64,000 bases of DNA. Origin: Actinacidiphila oryziradicis (lineage in GTDB: Bacteria > Actinomycetota > Actinomycetes > Streptomycetales > Streptomycetaceae). Every line of letters starts with the position of its first letter. Position 1 is the stretch's first letter. The stretch is from assembly GCF_005047355.1 (NCBI RefSeq), contig NZ_SUMC01000017.1, forward strand, positions 1 through 64,000, in the 5' to 3' direction. The notes below the pieces were generated by a model. It was not told the DNA's origin and searched no databases. It saw only the letters and a program-made list of their open reading frames with translations. A program made the position numbers and the translations under genes. This document shows positions 7,645 through 16,580 of this stretch, in pieces.

Positions 7645-8238
7645 ATGGCCGAGATCAAGATCGCCGCATCCATCCGTACCGAGTTCGGCAAGGGCGCCGC
7701 CCGCCGCGCCCGCCGGGCGGGCCTGGTCCCCGCCGTCATCTACGGTCACGGTGCCGAGACGAAGCACGTGACCCTGCCGGGCCACGAGCTGCTGCTCGCG
7801 CTCCGCACCAAGAACGTGCTGATCAGCCTGGATGTCGAGGGCACGACCGAGCTGGTCATCCCCAAGGACGTGCAGCGTCACGTGCTCAAGGGCTTCATCA
7901 AGCACGCCGACCTGCTCACCGTCGTCCGCGGCGAGAAGGTCACCGTCGAGGTCCAGGTGCTCACCGAGGGCGAGCTGGCCCCCGGCGGCAACCTGCTGGA
8001 GCACGTGCTGAACGCGCTGCCGGTCGAGACCGAGGCCACGCACATCCCCGAGTCCGTCACGGTCTCCGTCGAGGGCCTGGAGGCCGGCGCGCAGATCCTG
8101 GCGAGGGACATCCCGCTGCCCCAGGGCACGACCCTGGCGATCGAGGAGGACGCGGTTGTCCTCCAGGTCCTCTCCGCGCAGGCCGAGGTCGCCGAGGCGG
8201 GCGAGGGTGCCGAGGGCACTGAGGCCGCCGAGGCCTGA
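7645..8238 (+). CDS. rplY: 50S ribosomal protein L25/Ctc (general stress form)
   Basis: The 197-residue protein has the N-terminal L25 5S-rRNA-binding domain (residues 1-90: EIKIAASIRTEFGKGAARRARRAGLVPAVIYGHG) and a C-terminal TL5/Ctc beta domain (95-185: GELAPGGNLLEHVLNALPVE and IPLPQGTTL), then an acidic Ala/Glu tail. It binds 5S rRNA in the large subunit. ATG 7645 has GAGGAG 8 bases upstream; the frame extends upstream to 7579 without support. It sits between prs and pth, the usual order. Confidence 0.95.
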   Translation: MAEIKIAASIRTEFGKGAARRARRAGLVPAVIYGHGAETKHVTLPGHELLLALRTKNVLISLDVEGTTELVIPKDVQRHVLKGFIKHADLLTVVRGEKVTVEVQVLTEGELAPGGNLLEHVLNALPVETEATHIPESVTVSVEGLEAGAQILARDIPLPQGTTLAIEEDAVVLQVLSAQAEVAEAGEGAEGTEAAEA

Positions 8239-8260
8239 TCGGGCCTCCCCGTCCCGTCCG

Positions 8261-8294
8261 ACCGCCGTCCCGCTCTCCGGAGCGGGACGGCGGT
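8261..8294 (+). terminator. 15-bp perfect hairpin between rplY and pth
   Basis: ACCGCCGTCCCGCTC at 8261-8275 pairs perfectly with 8280-8294 around a TCCG loop. It ends only 9 bases before the first possible pth start, so it may act as terminator, attenuator or 5'-end barrier. Confidence 0.75.
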
Positions 8295-8303
8295 TCCTGT
8301 TGA

Positions 8304-8924
8304 ATGGACCGTATGAGCATGAGCGCAGCGCAGCCCGCGCAGCCCACGGAATCCGCCCCCGACGGGCCCTGGCTGGTGGCGGGGTTGGGCAATCCTGGGC
8401 CCGAGTACGCCGGGAACCGGCACAACATCGGCTTCATGGTGGCCGATCTGCTCGCTGAGCGCATCGGCGGGCGTTTCAAGACCCACAAGAGCCGGGCCCA
8501 GGTGGTCGAGGGGCGGATCAGTGGCCGGCGGGTGGTGCTGGCCAAGCCGATGACCTACATGAACCTGTCGGGGGGGCCGGTGACGGCGTTGCGCGACTTC
8601 TTCAAGGTGCCGGTCGGCAACATCATTGCCGTACATGATGAGCTGGACATCGACTATCCGACGCTGCGGTTGAAGCGCGGCGGTGGTGACAACGGGCACA
8701 ACGGCTTGAAGTCCATCACGAAGTCGCTGGGGCCGGATTATCTGCGGGTGCGGTGCGGGATCGGGCGGCCGCCGGGGCGGATGGATGTGGCGGCGTTCGT
8801 GCTGAAGGACTTCTCGGCGTCGGAACGCAAGGAGCTGGACTGGTTTGTGGACCGGTCGGCCGATGCGGTGGAGGCGCTGATCGTGGAGGGGCTGGAGCGG
8901 GCGCAGTCCACGTACAACAACTGA
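8304..8924 (+). CDS. pth: peptidyl-tRNA hydrolase
   Basis: The protein of about 200 residues cleaves peptidyl-tRNA released from stalled ribosomes, recycling tRNA in the cytoplasm. Family motifs are intact: LVAGLGNPGPEYAGNRHNIGFM with the catalytic His, KPMTYMNLSG, VHDELD, and GGGDNGHNGLKS. The start is uncertain: ATG 8304 and ATG 8313 are both in frame and neither has a good ribosome site. The strong hairpin just upstream makes independent initiation or leaderless translation plausible. Confidence 0.93.
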   Translation: MDRMSMSAAQPAQPTESAPDGPWLVAGLGNPGPEYAGNRHNIGFMVADLLAERIGGRFKTHKSRAQVVEGRISGRRVVLAKPMTYMNLSGGPVTALRDFFKVPVGNIIAVHDELDIDYPTLRLKRGGGDNGHNGLKSITKSLGPDYLRVRCGIGRPPGRMDVAAFVLKDFSASERKELDWFVDRSADAVEALIVEGLERAQSTYNN

Positions 8925-9050
8925 CGCCGAGCGTTTTCCGGTAGGCCGCAGTGCCCGGTTCTGGTGATCCTGCGCCGTCGGTGCGCCCTCGGCTCCCGCA
9001 CCGCTTCCTCCCCCGGCGCCCAGCAGGCAGCGCCGGCGTGCCGACGGGGG

Positions 9051-9081
9051 CGTGGACGGGCCCGGGGTGGGCCCGTCCACG
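9051..9081. terminator. bidirectional terminator between pth and ppc
   Basis: A 13-bp perfect stem, CGTGGACGGGCCC with its complement at 9069-9081 and loop GGGGT, separates the convergent pth and ppc genes. Confidence 0.8.
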
Positions 9082-9095
9082 GGTTCCCAGGAGTG

Positions 9096-11840
<2,745 letters not shown>

Positions 11841-12043
11841 AGGTGCGGCTCCTATTGCAGTGTGGGGTGGCAATGTGGGGTGGCGGCTGCTTGATGTGCG
11901 GCTTTGGGCGGAGTGCGGACCGCGCTGTCCGACGGCACCAGGATAGGTCGATGGTCTTCCGGACACCTGGTGCGCCCGTCAGGCGGACTCTTTTGCTGCC
12001 GCCCGGCGCCTGAGGCCATAGGGGGACGCCTACGCTGGGGGAC

Positions 12044-13372
12044 ATGAGTACGACGGGGGAGTACGTACCCGCCGCGGCCGCTGTGCCCGCTGCCGGGGGC
12101 GCCTACTGGTGGCCGAGGCGGCGCAGCCTGGTGCTGGATGCGGTGTTGGCAGCCGTATCGGCGGTGGAGTGTCTGGTGGAGGGGGTCGCGTTCGCGCAGC
12201 GGGCGGATATTTCGCCGGTGCTGGCGAGCGTTTTCGGGCTGCTGGTGGGGGCGGCGCTGGTGTTACGCCGGCGCTGGCCGGTTGCCGTGGTGCTGTTGTC
12301 CATCGCGGTGACGCCGGCGCAGATGGGGATTGTGCTGAGCCTGGTCGGGCTTTACACGCTTGCCGCCTCGGAGGTGCCGCGTCGTATCACGGGCGTGCTG
12401 GCAGGCATGTCGGTGGTCGGCACGCTGATCGTCACTGTCCTTGGGCTGCACGGCGGCGGTTACGGTGCGCCGTTCGCCGCCGTGGCGCTGACGGCGGTGC
12501 TGTCGGCGGTGGGGATGACCGCGCCGCCGGTGCTGCTGGGCCTGTACGTGGGGGCGCGGCGGCGGCTGGTGGAGAGCTTGCGGGAGCGGGCGGACGGGCT
12601 GGAGCGGGAGCTGACGCTCCTGGCGGAGAAGGCGTCGGAGCGGGCCGAGCGCGCCCGGCTGGACGAGCGCACGCGGATCGCCCGGGAGATGCACGATGTG
12701 GTGGCCCACCGGGTGAGCCTCATGGTGGTGCATGCGGCGGCTTTGCAGGCGGTGGCACTGAAGGACCCCCGCAAGGCGTCCGCGAGTGCGGAGCTGCTGG
12801 GGGATATGGGGCGCCAGGCGCTGAACGAACTGCGCGAGATGTTGGGTGTCCTTCGGACGGATTCCACTTCTCCCGCATCTGGCTCTGCCGTGGCTCGGGA
12901 CGCCTCCCCGGACCTGACTGGGAGCCCGGTCACGGTCCTGGCCCTGCCCGTCAGCAGCCAGCCGGATCCCGACGACGACGGGCCGTGTCTGGCGCAGCTC
13001 GACGGCCTGGTCGAGGAGTCCCGCGCGGCCGGTATGTGCGTGGAGCTGGTCGTGCAGGGCGCGGAACGTTCCCTGGCGGCCCGGGTGGAGACGGTGGTCT
13101 ACCGGGTCGTCCAGGAAGCCCTCACGAATGTGCACAAGCACGCGTCCGGTGCCGCTGCGCAGGTGATCCTCGCCTACCGCGACACGGAAGTGGCCGTCCT
13201 CGTCCGCAACGGCCCTCCGGCGGGCGGCTCCGACGTACGGTTGCCCAGCGGCGGCAACGGCCTGCTCGGCATGCGTGAGCGCGTCACCGCGCTGGGCGGC
13301 GGTTTCGCCTCCGGCCCCACGGCCGAGGGCGGTTTCCGCGTGTCCGCGATGCTTCCGGCCTTGGCGGGCTGA
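12044..13372 (+). CDS. sensor histidine kinase, NarL/DesK-type (orphan)
   Basis: The 442-residue protein has about five or six hydrophobic segments between residues 28 and 175, a coiled linker at 178-215, a HisKA_3 phosphoacceptor box EMHDVVAHRVSLMVVHA near 223, and a C-terminal ATPase region with VQEALTNVHKHA (N box) and GGNGLLGMRERV (G box). Such kinases normally pair with a LuxR-type response regulator, but none lies in this window. The signal is unknown. It is divergent from ppc, and its stop is followed immediately by a repeat-rich region. Confidence 0.88.
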   Translation: MSTTGEYVPAAAAVPAAGGAYWWPRRRSLVLDAVLAAVSAVECLVEGVAFAQRADISPVLASVFGLLVGAALVLRRRWPVAVVLLSIAVTPAQMGIVLSLVGLYTLAASEVPRRITGVLAGMSVVGTLIVTVLGLHGGGYGAPFAAVALTAVLSAVGMTAPPVLLGLYVGARRRLVESLRERADGLERELTLLAEKASERAERARLDERTRIAREMHDVVAHRVSLMVVHAAALQAVALKDPRKASASAELLGDMGRQALNELREMLGVLRTDSTSPASGSAVARDASPDLTGSPVTVLALPVSSQPDPDDDGPCLAQLDGLVEESRAAGMCVELVVQGAERSLAARVETVVYRVVQEALTNVHKHASGAAAQVILAYRDTEVAVLVRNGPPAGGSDVRLPSGGNGLLGMRERVTALGGGFASGPTAEGGFRVSAMLPALAG

Positions 13373-13373
13373 A

Positions 13374-13589
13374 TTTGGCGCCCTGCGCCGTTGCGCGGGG
13401 TGCGCTTTGTTCGGTGGTTGGGTCGGTGGCGCCTCCGGGGTGACTCTCTCCCCCAACCTTCGGCCGCACGCCGGACGGGCTGGGTTTTGGCGCCCTGCGC
13501 CGGGGGTGGGGTGCGCTTTGTCCGGTGGTCGGGTCGGGGTCGCCTCCGGGGTGACTCTCCCCCAGCCTTCGGCCGGGAGGTGCCCCCAC
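13374..13589. repeat. tandem duplication, period about 112 bp
   Basis: The block beginning TTTGGCGCCCTGCGCCG at 13374 is repeated from 13486 with moderate divergence. Each copy carries GGGGTGCGCTTTGT, then GCCTCCGGGGTGACTCTC, then the CCTTCGGCCG palindrome. The first copy begins two bases after a stop codon. A partial third copy lies at 48586. Confidence 0.75.
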
Positions 13590-13950
13590 GACTGTGTGCC
13601 AGGACCCGGCGTTCTTTGCGCCATCGCCACCGGCACTTGGGCGACACAGTCTGCGGGGACACCCCTGCACCGCCCCCTCCGGCCGCCACAGCGCCTTGCG
13701 GTGCGTCTCCCTTGCGGCCCAGACACGTCCTTGCCCGGCACGCGGTGCGTTGGTTTCACGGTCTCCCACCACGGCGAGACCGTCACGCGCCCATCCGGCC
13801 GGGAGGGGACGCGCCGGGGTGTCCCCGCAGGGGACGAGCACATGCACCCCGGGCGCCTTCACTGCGGACCCGCACGTGCGAGCCCCGAGGAGATCACCCC
13901 ACAGCGGCCCCGACCCCCACAACGGATATCGCGTGGCGGCACGCACGACA

Positions 13951-14018
13951 ACCCAGCCCGTCCGGCGTTTGTGGGGGCACCTCCTGGGGGCACCTCCCGG
14001 CCGAAGGCCGGGGGAGGT
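13951..14018. repeat. dispersed intergenic repeat (CAGCCCGTCCGGCGTTTG module plus GGCCGAAGGCC palindrome)
   Basis: The module at 13951-13971 is followed by GGGGGCACCTCCT, GGGGGCACCTCCC and the GGCCGAAGGCC palindrome to 14018. Close relatives are at 13556-13589, 29638-29678, 53295-53329 and 61246-61291. Confidence 0.75.
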
Positions 14019-14200
14019 AGCTGGGGGAGGAACCGGCAGCCCCGGCAGAGGGGGCGGAACTGCGCTGGCCCAGCAAGGCAAACCCAGCCCGTCCGGTGTC
14101 AGGACAGCCCCGCACCGGGGGGACCCGGCGTCGCCTCGGCCGGCCCGGCGAGGGCCATGCGGTCGACGCGGTTGATGAGGAGCGCGTAGGCGAGGCCTCC

Positions 14201-14288
14201 CACGCCCGCCAGGGCGTAGGGGACGGGTCTGGGGGCGGAGCCCCCCACGCGGCGCCAGCCGCATGTCGGACGCAGCCGGGGAGGGGCG
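14201..14288. repeat. 90-bp composite intergenic repeat
   Basis: CACGCCCGCCAGGGCGTAGG leads into GGAGCCCCCCACGCGGCG, CCAGCCGC and TCGGACGCAGCCGG. A near-identical copy is at 29729-29816 and an inverted copy at 29464-29551. It lies just beyond the stop of the SUKH-3 gene. Confidence 0.75.
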
Positions 14289-14325
14289 CGGTGGGGAGGC
14301 CCGTCGCAGGCGCCCCGACGCGGGC

Positions 14326-14817
14326 CTAGAGGGCGAGCCGGACCGGGGGGCTGCCGGTGAGGAGGGTGGTGAGCGCCCGGTCGATCGTGGGCCCGAGGTA
14401 ATAGTCCCCGGTGTGATCGATGGCGTAGACGCGCCCCTGCGCGTCGATGGCGAGGTGCGCCTGGCCGCTGAGCTCCTCACCGAGGGGGCACACCTCGGTT
14501 TCGAGGGCGCGGCTGAGGTCGCCGAGGGTACGGGCGAGGTACAGCCCACGCATGGGGTCGATCAGCGCGGGGGTCGGGGCGACGGCCCCGCGAAGGGGCC
14601 CGGTGGCGGCCGGGAGGGTGAGGCCGCCGAATTCGGCCCAGGCCTCGACGGCGGCGGGGAAGACGGTGTGCTGGTGCCCGGCGGGGGAGGCGTACGCGCG
14701 TAGCGTGTCGGCCCAGAGCTCGGCCTGCCGTATGTCCCAGCGGCCGGGCTGCCAGCCGGCGGACCGCAGGGCATCGCTTACGCCCGCGGGGAAGCGAGTC
14801 TCCGTGCTGTGCTTCAC
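14326..14817 (-). CDS. SUKH-3 family immunity-like protein
   Basis: The 163-residue protein matches the SUKH-3 family: WQPGRWD near the start, FPAAVEAWAEFGGLTLP near residue 53, a DPMRGLYLARTLGDLSRALETEVCPLGEELSGQAHLAIDAQG segment in the middle (two pieces around residues 88-128), and DHTGDYYLGPTIDRAL at the end. SUKH proteins are cytoplasmic immunity proteins of toxin systems, and many are also found as stand-alone housekeeping-like genes. Its GTG overlaps the stop of the deaminase gene upstream (GTGA at 14814-14817), as expected for a toxin-immunity pair. No signal peptide is present. Confidence 0.85.
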   Translation of the reverse strand: MKHSTETRFPAGVSDALRSAGWQPGRWDIRQAELWADTLRAYASPAGHQHTVFPAAVEAWAEFGGLTLPAATGPLRGAVAPTPALIDPMRGLYLARTLGDLSRALETEVCPLGEELSGQAHLAIDAQGRVYAIDHTGDYYLGPTIDRALTTLLTGSPPVRLAL

Positions 14818-15344
14818 GCGCCGTCCGCCCCCGGGTCAACCGCCCGTACGCCGAAGTGCGCCAGTAGGGGCGCGCATGAACGGCACGGGGGCGCGTAGGA
14901 GCCGTGCGTGGGGTCGCCGTCCTCGCGGATCCGGCGGGCCGTGAGTTTCGCGCCTTTCAGGGCCTTGCGGGCCTCGTTCCTGGTGAGGGGCCGGCGCGAA
15001 GCGCGCTTGCTGCGCCCGGCGTCGGCGGCGGTGAGGAAGCGGGACAGGAGTACCGGCTCCGGGCACCGTCCGGCGAACCGCTCGCGCTGGGCGGCGGGGA
15101 GAGTGTCGAGGACGTCCTGGACCAGCGGATGAAGCGGCGGCGGCTGCTCGGCCTTGCTGCCCGTGCAGGTCAGTATCTCGTCGCGGACGGAGAGAGCGGC
15201 GGCCACCGCAGGCAGGATCCCGTCACGTCGGTGCCGCAGCACGGGCGGCGGCGGATCGTCGTCCGCAGGGCCCCAATTGAGCCGCGGATCAGCGGCGGCG
15301 GTTGCCGCGTTCGCGGCGGCGGCATCGGCATCCGTCATGTGCAT
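14814..15344 (-). CDS. YwqJ-like deaminase (toxin-type)
   Basis: The 176-residue protein has an Ala/Pro-rich N-terminal third and a C-terminal YwqJ-type deaminase domain. The zinc and catalytic residues are intact: C94-P-E96 within GRCPEPVLLSRFL and C154-x-x-C157 within PPCRSCAPLLAHFGV. YwqJ-type deaminases are known as C-terminal toxin domains of polymorphic toxins, with a nucleic acid or nucleotide base as the proposed target. Here it stands alone, without signal peptide or export domain. ATG 15344 is chosen because AGGAGG lies 11 bases upstream; ATG 15338 is the alternative. It is translationally coupled to the SUKH-3 gene and divergent from the SUKH-1 gene. Confidence 0.8.
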   Translation of the reverse strand: MHMTDADAAAANAATAAADPRLNWGPADDDPPPPVLRHRRDGILPAVAAALSVRDEILTCTGSKAEQPPPLHPLVQDVLDTLPAAQRERFAGRCPEPVLLSRFLTAADAGRSKRASRRPLTRNEARKALKGAKLTARRIREDGDPTHGSYAPPCRSCAPLLAHFGVRAVDPGADGA

Positions 15345-15582
15345 CTGTGCGTGTTCCTCCTGTCCGCCCTCCGAAGAGGACGCCCCCTTGCGTGCCCCAG
15401 CCTGCCAAATGTGCCTGGTGGTACGGAAGTCAGGTACTGGGATCGGACATAGCCGTGTGCGATATGTCACGGCGCCCGGAGTGCGGCCGGGCTACGGCCG
15501 GGGTACGGCCCTGCCCCGGGCTTACGCTCGCCGGACCCCCTAGGCTGTCGCCAACAGCCAGATTCAGCAGGGGGCATCCGCA

Positions 15583-16572
15583 ATGACGACAGGTGGTCGG
15601 CTCGGGCAGCAGACCGTGCCACCCAACGCCGCCTACGCCGGGCAGTTCGTACGCTTCCCGGACCCGGTGCGCGCCACGCGCCACCCGAAGGGCGTATGGG
15701 TGGACGACGACGGCTACCCGGACTTCACCCCGTACGCCCGCGCGGCGGCCGAGATCGCCGAGCCGCCCGACGGCTTCGGCATCGACGAGCTCCGGCTCAC
15801 CGACTACGTATCGGCCAACGCCGCCCACCACGCGGCCGGTCACGAACTGTGGGCGAGCCTCCCGACCGTCGCCACCCCGCACGGCTGGACCTGGCACCAT
15901 GTCGTCGGCACCCGGCGGCTCGAGCTGATCCCTGTCGAGGTCAAGGCGCTGCTCCGGCACCACGGCGGCCTCGCCGCCTCCGCCACCGACCGGACCAAGC
16001 ACGGCACCCGCCCCCTCCAGGACGCCCGTCCGGTCCATTTCGGTCTGCCTACCGACCCGGTCGCCGTCACCGAGGACCAGATCCGCGACGCAGAGGAGGA
16101 GCTCGGCTACCGGCTCCCCGGCGGCTACCGCACCTTCCTCAAGGCGGCCGGCGGCTGCGCGCCCGTCGGCGTGGCCCTCGACCCCGGTCTTGGACTCCTC
16201 GTCGACCAGCCGTTTTTCACGCTCCGCGACGAGGCCGCCGTCAACGACCTCGTCTACGTGAACAAATGCCTGCGCGACCACCTCACCAAGGACTATCTCG
16301 GGATCTGCTACGTCCAGGGCGGAGTGGTCGCGATCAAGGTCCGGGGCGAGGAGCTTGGCTCGGTCTGGTTCTGCGCGTACGACGACGTGCGCGACGGCGG
16401 TGACGTGGAATGGGAATCCCCGCAGGAGCGGGTGGCCGCCCTCCTGCAATCCTGCGGTGCGAACTTCGACGACTTCCTGCTGCGGCTGGCCGGCAACCCG
16501 CCGGAGCTCGGCACCGTTGCGAACCTGATGGTCGAGGGCGGCTTCGCCAGCGCCGTCCCGGTGGAGGGATAG
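15583..16572 (+). CDS. WHH/HNH nuclease-like domain fused to SMI1/KNR4 (SUKH-1) domain
   Basis: The 329-residue protein has two parts. Residues 36-130 resemble the WHH branch of HNH/ENDO VII toxins: GYPDFTPYARA, a central Ala-Asn element, HGWTWHHVVGTRRLELIP with W104-H105-H106, and RHHGG at 125-129. The usual third His in the LVPxxLH segment is Lys121 here, so activity may be reduced or lost. Residues 163-310 form a SUKH-1 domain (EDQIRDAEEELGYRLPGGYRTFLKAAGG and the GSVWFCAYDD strand). Toxin and immunity families are thus in one chain. There is no signal peptide. ATG 15583 has AGGGGG upstream, and the next gene starts 8 bases after the stop, so the two form an operon. Confidence 0.8.
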   Translation: MTTGGRLGQQTVPPNAAYAGQFVRFPDPVRATRHPKGVWVDDDGYPDFTPYARAAAEIAEPPDGFGIDELRLTDYVSANAAHHAAGHELWASLPTVATPHGWTWHHVVGTRRLELIPVEVKALLRHHGGLAASATDRTKHGTRPLQDARPVHFGLPTDPVAVTEDQIRDAEEELGYRLPGGYRTFLKAAGGCAPVGVALDPGLGLLVDQPFFTLRDEAAVNDLVYVNKCLRDHLTKDYLGICYVQGGVVAIKVRGEELGSVWFCAYDDVRDGGDVEWESPQERVAALLQSCGANFDDFLLRLAGNPPELGTVANLMVEGGFASAVPVEG

Positions 16573-16580
16573 ATCCGGTC

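Larger units (their letters stand above)
13373..14325. other. gene-free, repeat-rich block
   Basis: About 950 bp with no credible gene. Long open frames on both strands arise from GC content and from repeats. It holds a 112-bp tandem duplication, several copies of a CCCCAGCCTTCGGCCGGGAGG-type palindrome, CAGCCCGTCCGGYG modules and a 90-bp composite repeat, each described separately. The middle (about 13600-13950) has no recognisable feature. Confidence 0.65.

Noticed and set aside
13284..14549. 421-codon minus-strand frame over the repeat block
   Set aside because: It crosses dispersed repeats and parts of two real genes, with Arg/Pro-rich composition and no family match.
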